A stretch of 64,000 nucleotides of DNA from Geosiphon pyriformis (lineage: Eukaryota; Glomeromycota; Glomeromycetes; Archaeosporales; Geosiphonaceae). The notes under the pieces are model-generated. The model did no database searches. It was not told the DNA's origin and saw only the letters and a program-made list of their open reading frames with translations. The stretch is taken from assembly GCA_016748015.1 (NCBI GenBank), contig JAAOMT010000620.1, forward strand, positions 555,516 through 619,515, read 5' to 3'. A program made the position numbers and the translations under genes. Below, in pieces: positions 12,797 through 22,552 of this stretch; positions within the stretch are counted from its first letter, which is position 1; every line of letters begins with the position of its first letter.

Positions 12797-14240
12797 ACCC
12801 GTCTTTCTGTGTACACAGATGGGTCTCTGAGTAACTTGGGCACTGTTGACATGTTAGCTAGTACTGCGGTTTTCTTTGAGGACATTGATTCAGATCTGGA
12901 TGTGGGGGTTTCTGGTTTGGTTTCTTCTACTTTGGCAGAGTTGTAGACCATTGCTTTAGCTCTGGAGTGTGTTCCTTCTTTTTGTTCAGTGTTACCAGAC
13001 AAAATTAGAGATATCATTTAGCATGAAATTATCTCATAATTCCTATCATTAATTAGCATATATTATTGTTTCAAATTATCACTTATTACATTAGCAAAGA
13101 ATGTCCGAAATTATCATTTAATTAATAACCCAAATTGTATACAATACAAATGTAACCTAATTGCGATGATCAATCATGCAATACTCCAAACTATGTAACA
13201 TTCAAAAGTTCGCTGAAATTTATAGAAATTTGCCAAAATAATGGATAGTTCACCGAAATATTTAATAGTTTGCAGAAATAACTTGTAGTTTGCCGAAATG
13301 TATCTTTAGTTTAGCAAAATTGTAGAAAATAGCAAAGTTCAAGTTCATAGAATAGTGTTACAACAAGTTGTATAAAAGAAGAGCTTCTCTCTTCGAGAAA
13401 ATGTATCTTACTTTAGATTTATCTTTTAAAAACTGTTCCTATACACACAAAAAGAAATAAATATCAAATAATTTGAAAAACTAAATTCTTTAATTATTGT
13501 ACTTGGAAAATCTCTAAAACCCAACTAACATTTTGAAATTGATTAGCTACCAATTTCAGTAAACTGTTAGTGACTCCAGGCCTGGATAGAAAATGTTTCT
13601 CTTGATAAAATCCTATTTTTTTTACACTTCTTTTATTTTTTATTTTTTTTCTTTTCTTATTACAATCATTAGGATAGCCTACAGACGAGATTCCTGTAGA
13701 AGAGTTGACTTTCACAGCAAAGTAACTACACATTTTTAGTGAGCTTCCAGATGAGCAATTCCTGGGAAAGAGTTGACGTTTACTACAACGTAACTACATA
13801 AAGCAATTGGCACGGAATTGGCCATTTCACTCATAAGCCCAGCAAGTTCAAATTATAGGAGATAATTTGAAGTTAAAAATTCAGTTACTGGAGGTTCAAC
13901 CACATCCAGAAAACGTAAATTCACAGCAAATAAGTATCAACAACATTACAGAAAAGAGACCAAAAACCTCCAGTAACATCAGTTAACTTGTTCTTGGAAA
14001 GCCAGATGGCTATCAATGCTTGCAGATTGGAGTCTTTATCAGTTGGTCTTGATTTCAGAAATTGTTGTTGGATTGAGTGTCATCACATTGCCAATGTTAT
14101 TCATCGTAAAAATTTGAATATTAATTGGATTAAGGTTAAGGGCCATTCGGATGTTTCAAGCAACAAGCATGCTGATGTGCTGGCTAAGAATGCTGCCCTT
14201 TCTGCCTGGCACCTGTCCCACTTGGTCAGTGAAAGATTTT
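12797..14240 (+). pseudogene. LINE RNase H domain, split by a solo LTR
   Basis: RNase H type I removes element RNA from the RNA:DNA hybrid. The first part has VYTDGSL (12809 on, first Asp) and STLAEL followed by a TAG (catalytic Glu region). After the LTR the same frame resumes at 13983: NLFLESQMAI (the third acidic position, usually Asp, is Glu), then VKGHSDVSSNKHADVLAKNA (14129 on, terminal His/Asp motif). LTR plus duplicated TCAG adds 993 bp, a multiple of three, so the frame is preserved across the insertion. This proves the target was one continuous domain before insertion. Confidence 0.9.
12990..13978 (+). repeat. Solo LTR (gypsy family) in the RNase H domain
   Basis: 989 bp beginning TGTTACCAG and ending CCAGTAACA, flanked by the 4-bp direct repeat TCAG (12986-12989 and 13979-13982). 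Inside, from the left: an array of TTCGCCGAAAT-like motifs at 20-bp steps (13209-13320), a TATAAAAG box (13371), a hairpin GAAGAG-CTTCT-CTCTTC (13378-13394) and an AATAAA near 13450. A 30-bp imperfect direct repeat follows (13701-13730 and 13769-13798), then a perfect 10-bp inverted repeat (13847-13871). A solo LTR is the usual product of recombination between the two LTRs of a full element. Confidence 0.93.
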
Positions 14241-15018
14241 TAAAGACTGGTATTAATATGGTTTCTAGTAATTCGAGGCATTTTATTTGTGATGTATTCA
14301 GGTCAATCCATCATGTGTATTGGAAGATTGGTTCTGGTTCCCAGTTTGTTCTAGATTGTTTGCGTGCTGATATTGACTGGCTGAGGTCTTCTCTGATGTG
14401 ACACCCAGATTTCCACATGGCAATTGGTTTTACTAATATTCGGACAGCTGGCTTTCATACATATTTCATGAAAGCCCTTCATCATTACTTTTCTGTTGCT
14501 ATACGAAAGCGTCTGTATGATAAGGGTTATCCCAGTGTAGTTTGTTTGTTCTGTGGTGAGGTTGAAGTCTCAGACCATGTCTTTTCTTGCTCTTCTGATG
14601 TTGATAGTTGTACCAATTTGTTGAACACTTATGCAGCATTTTAGATGTGACTGTCAGTATGGCTCTGTGTAAGAGCTTTGTTTTCAGCAATTGGTATCAA
14701 GAGTCTGTTTTTGTTTACAAGAATCCTAAGATAGCAGTAGTTAATATTGTGAATTTTGTGCATAAATTTTGTCTTGCATTTTGTGATAATATCTAGCTGG
14801 TCTGTGTGAAACACCAGGCCATTATGGAGAAAAATAAGCTGATTCCATGTAATGATTTCATTCCTGTCACTGTTTCTGGTTTTTCTACGCGGCTTTCAGC
14901 TGGGGTGATTAAGTTGTTGAGTGTTGCTGATGCACTTGGTATCAATTTTGGGTATTGTAAGTGTTGTTTGTTTTATGCAGGTGTTGAAAGCATGACATCT
15001 GTTCACATAAGTACATAG
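14241..15018 (+). pseudogene. LINE ORF2 C-terminal domain with Cys/His motif
   Basis: The C-terminal part of ORF2 after RNase H. It contains CLFCGEVEVSDHVFSC (14549 on; C-x2-C-x7-H-x3-C), a zinc motif typical of the C terminus of LINE polymerases. Open segments are 13988-14401, 14417-14644, 14608-14796 and 14806-15018. They are joined by a TGA, a frameshift near 14610 and a TAG near 14795. It ends at TAG 15016-15018 and is followed by the 3' tail. Homologous to 16640-17329. Confidence 0.8.
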
Positions 15019-15155
15019 TGTTGTTTTAACTAGTCTGAGTATCTGGTCATGTATAGCAAAGGCATAATTCATGCCTAGTTTAGATTATTTGTATGATGTA
15101 TAGCACTAGGTAGCATTTGGACTCTACTCATTAAACTTTAATAAAAAAAAAAATT
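15019..15155 (+). repeat. LINE 3' tail with hairpin
   Basis: Untranslated tail ending in an A11 run. AGGCAT (15060-15065), loop AATTC, ATGCCT (15071-15076) form a perfect 6-bp stem at the position where the copy at 17330-17460 has a different but also perfect stem. Confidence 0.75.
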
Positions 15156-16425
15156 TTAAATTATATTTATATTATAATTTTTTGTATATTTATTATTTTT
15201 ATTTTAAATTATGTATTTATTAATAACTTTTATATATTTATTATTAATTTTTCAAGTTTTATTATTTATTTTAATAATTATTAATTTTTATTAAGGTTTT
15301 TTAATTTGTTAAGATTTTTTTATATTTAATTTAAAATAATAATTAAATTGTACTATATTTTTTTATTTGATATAAATTTTTTTTGCATAATTTTTAAACA
15401 TAAAAATCTATTAATAATATTATGTAGTTAAAAAACCAATTTGTTAATTTTAAAAACAATATAACCAGAAAAAAAAATTTCAATTTGGTTTTAAATATAT
15501 ATTTTAAAATAATGGTTTTTTTTAATAAAAACTAATTAATAAATCAAATTCTTAAAATTAAGTAATTATAATTATATGTAAAAACAAAATTTTTTTTAAA
15601 ATTAATAAAAATCAATTAAAATTTACTATATTAAACAATATAATTATGTATTAATTAAGATTAACTTTAATAAATATGTTTATACTACTATTATTTAAAT
15701 AGAAAAAAAGATTTTTGTTTATAATTAAATTTAAATTAAATATTATAATTAATATAATTACAATAAAATTAGGTTAAATATTAAAAAAAACAAAAAATCA
15801 ATATCATATTTTTTATAAAAGAAAAAACAAACTTTAAAATAGAAACAGTATTTTAAAATAATTTTTTTTTTGGTATTTTAAAAAAATTAATAACAACAAT
15901 AATAATAATAATAATAATAATTTTTTTTTGTTTTTTAACTTTTTTGTTTATTTAAACAAATATAAAAAAAGTGATAAAAAAAAATAATTTTATTATTAAT
16001 TTACTATTAAAAATTTTTAAATTCTTTATAATAATAATAATTACATTAAAATTAATTTTAATTAATTACTTAAAAAAAATCTTATTTTAAAAAAATTTTC
16101 TTAAATATTAAAACTAAAAAAAATAATATCAAAAATTAAAGTTGTAATTGTTTTATTTTTTGTTTTAATTGTAATTATAAAAATAAAAAAAATAAAAAAT
16201 TTTCAATTTATAATATTTTATATTAAAATTTAATATTTAAATTAAAAAATACACAAATAAATTAAAAATATTCAAATTAAAAATATATTTATTAATAATA
16301 ATTTATATATACAAATAAAAAATAATAATAAATTCAAAATTTTAATTGTTTATAATATATAATTAATTTTATAATTAAATATTTTTATTTTTTGGTTATT
16401 TATTTTATTTATTAATAATAATATG
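15156..16425. other. AT-rich desert with short trinucleotide run
   Basis: About 1.3 kb of A/T-rich DNA without recognisable genes. It includes an ATA-type microsatellite at about 15893-15921. It ends abruptly at the 5' truncation point of the next LINE copy. Confidence 0.6.
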
Positions 16426-17460
16426 TGGTGTATCAGGGAATGATCGAGCCGACAGCATCACTGACACTGTGACTCTCTATAATTGGTCTCTCTCTTTTCG
16501 TGTTGATGAACATTTTTTGTTGGTGGATAATGGTATTGTGTCTAGTAATTCTAGACATTTTGTTCAAGACGTTTTTTGTGCTGTTTGTCGGGCACGTTAG
16601 AAGGTCGGCTCCGGTTCTAAGTTTCTACCTAGAAACTTGCACTTGGATGTTGATTGGCCTAGCTCTTCCAGGGTTTGGCATCCTGAGTCGCATATGACAG
16701 CAGGTTTCACTAGCAGGCACACTGCTGATGTTTGTATTTACTTAATGAAGGCTTTGTACTATCAGCTTCCCGTGGCTGTTCGAAAGTGCATTTATAATAG
16801 ATGTTACCCAAGTGTTTTGTGTCTGTATTGTGGTGAGGTGGAGGTATCTGATCATGTGTTTTCTTGTGTAATTGATAATTCAGCTCGTCGTTGGGTTTTG
16901 GAATCCTGTATGTTTTCTTGGAAGGCAATTTCTGGTCTTTTCATCTCTTCTTCTAATGTATTGCAGCTGTTGTTGATCTGTACTTCAGATTTCCTGGTGT
17001 TCTCAGCTCTTTACAAGAGTTTTGTTTTCAGAGGATGGTTTCGGGAGGCTGTTTCCGTCTTCTATGATCTCAAGGTCATTGACATCAAGATTACTGATTT
17101 TGTATGCTTTCTTAGTGTCACTTTCAGGAATAACATTTGGTTGGTTTATGCCAAGCATTGCGCATACATGAAAAAGAATGGCCTGATTTTGGTGGATGGC
17201 TCAATTCCTGTCTCAATTTCTGATTTGGTTTTGAGGTTCTCGGATGGTGGCATCCGTTTTGGTTTTTGCAAATCTTGTTTGTTTTTCTCAGGTATTGGTG
17301 ACTTGGTGTCTGTTAATATAGATGTGTAATGTTGTCCTGACTGGCTCGAGTGGCTGGTCACGTGTAGAAAGTGCATGATTTGCACTTAGTTTAGATCATT
17401 TCTTTGATGTATAATTCTAAGTTGCATTTGAACTTTACTTGTTAAATAATAATAATAAAA
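16426..17460 (+). mobile_element. 5'-truncated LINE copy
   Basis: Begins within the RNase H terminal motif (GVSGNDRADSI) and runs through the C-terminal ORF2 domain to the family tail. The 16637-17329 frame (230 residues) is open and contains CLYCGEVEVSDHVFSC. Upstream frames 16430-16640 carry a TAG and a frameshift near 16650. The tail has a 7-bp hairpin stem, AAGTGCA (17369-17375) and TGCACTT (17381-17387), and an A-rich end near 17445-17460. Starting abruptly inside ORF2 is the hallmark of incomplete LINE reverse transcription. It is less decayed than the copy at 7.4-15.2 kb. Confidence 0.88.
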
Positions 17461-17735
17461 ATAATATGTAATTATAACTTTTACAATTTAAAAAACTTAT
17501 TATTATAATAATTAAAACTGGTATATTATAAAAAAACAGTTTAATAAAAAACTTTTAATTATTAGTGTTATTACAAATATTAAATATTAAATTATTTGGT
17601 TTCAGTTTTGTATTGTATACTATTAATAATTATTAAAAGTTTAAAAAAAAACCTTTTTATTAAAAGTTTAAATTCCAAATTTGGTTTGTTATAACCAAAT
17701 TAACCCAATTTTATAATGTAATATGTAAATACACT
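17461..17735. other. AT-rich spacer
   Basis: AT-rich filler between the LINE tail and the higher-GC gene island; nothing recognised. Confidence 0.5.
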
Positions 17736-17739
17736 ACGC

Positions 17740-18960
17740 CCATCTCTTATGAATATCGTCAAGAGCATTCTTAAGCATTCGAACCAAATGAAAATGACCT
17801 GACGCTCTTTGCATGAAATTATACTTAAAGGGTCCACCATAACTCAATCAACACAAAACTTCGAATTCCAAATTGATACACAGAAAATCAGCAAAATGGC
17901 CAGTTTCCAGTATTTGAACAGGAGCATTCTGCTGCTCAGCAGAAGATACTACTGTAATCTCACCCCTTGACAAGATATACACTACTGATTTAAGAAAAAA
18001 TTGACAAAACATACCATTAAAACACTCCCACTCATGACATTGATTATATTCTAGAGCTCATCACGGGTCGGCTAGCTATAGTTCGCGTCAATTATTACGA
18101 AGAAATTCAGTCGATTTGCAACCTTTTGTTTGGTGTAGAAGAAAAGGTAAATTATGTCTTTATGAATTTAAGAACACCAAGTTCTGATCTCATGTTTTGT
18201 ACTTTAAATTTCCAAAATCTAGGAAAGATTGGTAACGCACGGCGACAATGGGAAAGTCTTCGAGAGTTGCAGCCTCCAACACACGATAACCATTTCAGTT
18301 ATGAAGGTCATTGAAGAAGGAAATTTGGTGGATTGAGTCAACTGTTGGCCCCTTGTAAGCTCATGTTCATTGAAATGAATAATTACCTTCCTTGCATTAA
18401 TTTTACTTGTTTGAAAATTTTTCTTAATTTGAAGCCTAGATGCATTCGAATCTTCCACAATTTGTTAGTTGATTTCTTGATCATTGACAAAGGTGAAAGA
18501 TCCAAGATGAAACTATAGACCAAACTGCAGGACAAAATTTTGCTCAATAATGGCTTAAACAGATGTCAATAAACTTGCTCGAATTTGATGTCTCGATCAA
18601 ATGCGTCAGGTAGAAAGAAACCATTATCTCAACAACGTTACCACGCATATCGTTATATTCATATTGCGGTGTCAATTTCAACTTTCTCTTCACAAACACA
18701 CAACGCAATGTGCTCATTAAGAAGCAAGAAGCCTTTCCCTTGCAAGCTCATAAAGTAGTTGGGGAGGCACAGCGCAGTTCAGGCTGTCTGAATCTGACAA
18801 GCACGAGTGACCGATAAGATGAATATATGTCCTGAAAGCTCGACACACTTTTGCCCAACTTCAAACATTTTGGAGTAGTGCTTGCTGATAATTGCCCTCA
18901 TTTTCCAAATCACAGGCAGAGAGCTAGAAATCCAAAATCTTCAAAGTACGGAATCCTAGA
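17740..18960 (-). pseudogene. Possible decayed or spliced gene with a cyclic-nucleotide-binding-like segment
   Basis: On the minus strand 18057-17848 is open for about 70 codons and contains VVYILSRGEITVVSS followed by QILETGHFADF. This resembles the beta-roll core of cyclic-nucleotide-binding domains (V-Y-I-L-x-x-G-E, then L-x-x-G-x-F). A second readable minus-strand stretch ends at TAG 17742 with ASGHFHLVRMLKNALDDIHK. Further upstream (about 18930-18500) three frames each carry fragments of plausible protein but with stops. I cannot build a clean exon model, so this may be a pseudogene or a multi-exon gene I failed to splice. GC content is higher than in the transposon regions. Confidence 0.25.
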
Positions 18961-19576
18961 ATGTAAATATAATTAATGCAATGCTCTAACCTTTGCAATT
19001 TCCAGATTCTTCTTCATGTTTGGTGGAGAGTTTAACCGCTTTTTTTCCTTCGATCTACTTCTTCGTCCGCTTTAACTGGTTTCGCTGGGATGACTCAAAC
19101 ACTAGCTTGGTTAAGTTATTTCAAAAGCATACATTCAGGACAGTTGCACTTCAGTTGAATGAAGACGCACTTCCTCAACAAGCCCGCAGCTCAATAAAGT
19201 GCAACGACACGACCTTACGCAAGAAGGCTATTATATGTTTAGCCTCACTTAAGTAAGACGAGGACACACCCCGCTATTAGAGCACGCAGCCCGCTATAAG
19301 TTGGTTCCTGGATGGTTTGCCTCTCGCTAGTTAATACCATAATGATTACAAATTATGCGCGTTTCGGGGCGAGTGTAAACTGCGAGCAGAAGGGAGATTT
19401 TGAGCGCCTCACTAAAGGTTATTACATGCCGGATTGATGGGGTTGGTATATGTCACATTGGCGAAAGTAGGAGATTGGTGTTGAGCTCAATATTTTAAAA
19501 AAAAATTTTTATCCGATTCACTGAGCCACTTCATGTGACGTCATTTTCACTTTTGTTGTACCTTTTGAATTTATTG
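18961..19576. other. Intergenic, nothing recognised
   Basis: Moderate-GC DNA. A plus-strand open frame at 18993-19256 has no recognisable domain and no codon signal I trust. I see no RNA gene. Confidence 0.4.
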
Positions 19577-19614
19577 TACACACACACGCACACACACACA
19601 ATATCACTATTCGT

Positions 19615-19646
<32 letters not shown>
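19577..19646. repeat. CA and TTA microsatellites
   Basis: A CA-type run at about 19578-19600 with one G interruption, then a TTA run at about 19616-19646. Confidence 0.9.
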
Positions 19647-19790
19647 CATTATAACGATTGAAGGGGGGTCCATAAAGAAATAGAGTTACGTGATCTAATT
19701 GCCCAGTTATTAAAACACTTCAGTAACATATTACTTTTCATATAATCATATTGGTAGGAATACTAGTTATCAATAATAATCATAATAATC

Positions 19791-19979
<189 letters not shown>

Positions 19980-20112
19980 TCCAATATACTATATAAGAGT
20001 ATAATACTCAGTAATAAGGACGTTCACCCCAATATACTGGCTTTCTCTCGCTCTTACTAAACCACTCCTCATCTTCTAACAAAAACGCTTCTATTCAACC
20101 CTATTTTACAAA

Positions 20113-20797
20113 ATGCCTAAGGCCAAAACTGCCAAGAAAACTGCCACTGGTGAGTATTTTTCATATTTTCAACGTTTCTTTGATCATAAAAAGGTGTTTC
20201 CTAAGACACCTTCAAAAAGCTATATAGCAATGTTCGTACGGTTATAATGTAGCAGCGTGTCGTTCTTTAAGTCAGTGAACGAGTTTGTGTTTCAAAGTGA
20301 GCAAGTGGCCAAAGCCCACGTTATTTAATGATTTTTTTGTCAATTTATTGCATTGCTTTCAAGTCTCACTTAGAACGCGACTGTTCGTATGGTCCCTCTA
20401 TATGTCTTAAAGGATACATCCTCTTATGATTCTATATCAATTTAAAATAATATAATCATCCTTTAAATTCTGTATCTATCTGTAGGCGGTAAAAGAAAGT
20501 TGTCTCCATACAATGCCTTCATGAAGTCTGAACTTCCAAAAGTGAAGGCCGAAAACCCAAACCTCGAACACAAGGCAGCCTTTAAGTTGGTCGCTGAACG
20601 ATGGAAGAATAGTCCTGATAATCCCAAGGTATATTTCTTTTCTCTTTGCCCACAACTCTTGATACTTAAAGGGTTATGACGTCATCAGTTTTTACATACA
20701 ACATTTCTTTTACAAACTGCGTTCCCACGATTATATTTTTTTCTTCTATTCACATTCATTATCCCTTATATTTTGTCTTTAGAATCAGGCGAGTTAA
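20113..20797 (+). CDS. Small HMG-box/YABBY-like chromatin protein, three exons
   Basis: Exons 20113-20149, 20486-20628 and 20783-20797 give 64 residues. Both introns have canonical ends (GTGAGT...TAG, GTATAT...TAG) and compatible phases. The N terminus MPKAKTAKKTAT is a basic tail. The core LSPYNAFMKSELPKVKAENP followed by AAFKLVAERWKNSP matches the YABBY/HMG-box superfamily (S-x-Y-N-x-F-M and W-K motifs), as found in small fungal HMG-like proteins that bind DNA with little sequence preference. A pyrimidine-rich leader (about 20040-20110) precedes the ATG, and the context is ACAAAATG. The last exon is only four codons plus stop; reading on from exon 2 instead gives another short end, so the C terminus is the least certain part. 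Confidence 0.8.
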
Positions 20798-22552
20798 ATG
20801 GCTAATATTGACGAGCGTATCAAAGACCAACAACCCAACCAACCAACATGAAAAGGATAATGACGAACTATCGAAACTATCGGCCTGTATTATCGGCTTA
20901 ATTCAATTTTTTACTTTAATACATTTTCTGCGTTTCGAGTTAATACGTCTCAACTACGATTTTTATAAATATATTCTTTTATCTTTCCTTTCATATCTTT
21001 GTTGCTTGTATACATTTTTTTTCTTTACTCTTACCCTCACACGCCCGTGACTTTATTTTTGCACTATGTCTCTTGCGATATAAAAAGATTTATTTTTACA
21101 AATTTGACAGACATTTATTTTCTCTCGCGAAAACTGTGTAAATGAGAACAGCTTTATTAAGAAAATAAAAACAGTGTAAAATTAAACCCATAAACCAACC
21201 ACTCGTTCCAAGAATAAATGACTAAAATTTCTCCTATATTGTCTATCACTAACTTCTGATTTTTTCATCTCTCATCTCTTTAGTTTACATGGGAGAGAAA
21301 TTATGGTGCTATGTAAGCTACTACTTCTTGAACCATTCTGAGTAAACTTTCCCAAGGCTGTACAGGAATTTCCTTTCTCTATCGAAATACCTTGGCTTAG
21401 GACATGAATAGTCATACCCCGTATTTTTTTTTTTGTTTTCTTGTTTATCCACACAATCAGCTTTTTTTACCAATAGATAAAATTATGATACCCATGCTAG
21501 TCTAGGCCAAGAAATACATGAGCCATATGATCAAATGCTTATTGAAAATGTGAGACACAAATGCAAGGCAAGATCTTTTGGGAAATGTTTTGATCTTATG
21601 GAAATGATAATAATATCTTCAATGTAATTCAAAGATCATCTGATCATTTGTATTCCTTAAAGCTTTCGTTCAATCCTTTCATCGATGCCGCGTCATTGGT
21701 GCAAAAAATACTTAGAAAGGTATCAAAAGGATTTCCTTGCACGTCATACAAGCAAAGCTTATCTATATCTCAATATACCTGTTATGACCGATTCTTTTAA
21801 TTATTAATTGGGCGTTATGTATCCCACTAAATATATCGACAACATACACCAATCAAACGTTTGAGTAATTGGTGTAAGTTGGAATTATGAAAATCTACCA
21901 TAAATTTGGCTTTCAGGAGTAATACAAAATAAAAAATAAAACTGACCTAAACTGGTAAAGATTAATGTTATTCTTTGTTAAGGAAAGAGACAGGGTAAAA
22001 ACTTGTGGAGCCATTCATCATATTAGCCCATTCCTATGCATTTTAATGCAACTTCAAAAGCTTTTGAGCGAACGTAATAAAAAAAGTTAGGTAAAGGAGG
22101 GAAAGATGATGCAAACTCAAATTAAAGTATTGTGTGATTATGATTGTCTATCCCTTTCCTTTAATCTTGGCTGGTTGTTAGGGAAAAAAACTCTATTTTA
22201 AGATTCGTAAAGTCTTTTTACCATTAAATAGCGTCATCATGGTAGCGTCATCATCATGGTAGCGTCATCATGGTAGTGTCATAATTTTTATGGATTCAAT
22301 CTTTATAGAAATATGACAAAAAATTATGGTTCATTCGCTTTTCAAACCCAGTGATTCCCCCCGAATCAATCTATTATATTACTGTAATAGGAAAAAAACG
22401 TGATAATCTTATAGATACTGTGAACCTAAGAAAATACTTTTACTTCAATTTCTTCTTCAAGATCTTGAGCTTCCGAACAATTCATTTTCTCAGATCTCCA
22501 AACTTAAAACCGATTGCTACAAGTTCACCCGCTATTTGATCAAGATTTCGTT
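20798..22552. other. Intergenic region between the HMG-like gene and OGDH
   Basis: About 1.75 kb. Contains a 3' region for the HMG-like gene, several short unsupported open frames and a short tandem repeat at 22229-22287 (separate entry). No coding or RNA gene recognised. The probable OGDH promoter lies in the last 250 bp. Confidence 0.5.
22229..22287 (+). repeat. Short tandem repeat, 14/17-bp units
   Basis: Units TAGCGTCATCATGG (22229-22242), an expanded unit with one more CAT (22243-22259), TAGCGTCATCATGG (22260-22273) and a decayed TAGTGTCAT unit. It lies about 270 bp upstream of the OGDH start codon. Confidence 0.85.

Larger units (their letters stand above)
7442..15155 (+). mobile_element. 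Nearly full-length LINE (non-LTR retrotransposon) with nested solo LTR
   Basis: Order: 5' leader, ORF1 (7589-9388), ORF2 with apurinic-type endonuclease, reverse transcriptase, RNase H and a C-terminal zinc motif (9389-15018), 3' tail with hairpin and A-rich end. An APE endonuclease plus RNase H is typical of the I/Tad-like group of LINEs. The element is split by a 989-bp solo LTR at 12990-13978. Without it the element is about 6.7 kb. Nearly every in-frame stop is explained by one transition from TGG, CAA, CAG or CGA. The exact 5' end is uncertain. Confidence 0.85.

Noticed and set aside
13209-13320. LTR motif array as heat-shock elements
   Set aside because: Heat-shock elements need TTC and GAA with a two-base spacer; here the spacer is three bases.
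1-13710. Inverted repeats at 1-718 and 12990-13710 as ends of one 13-kb TIR transposon
   Set aside because: Each unit is a full LTR type with TG...CA ends. The right one has its own TCAG duplication and sits inside a continuous RNase H frame, so they are independent LTR insertions.
18993-19256. 87-codon plus-strand frame as a gene
   Set aside because: No domain, no supported start context and no splice partner found.
20676-21050. Open frame of 124 codons overlapping the HMG-like gene 3' part
   Set aside because: It lies across intron 2 and the 3' end of that gene, has no recognisable domain, and looks AT-biased and random.
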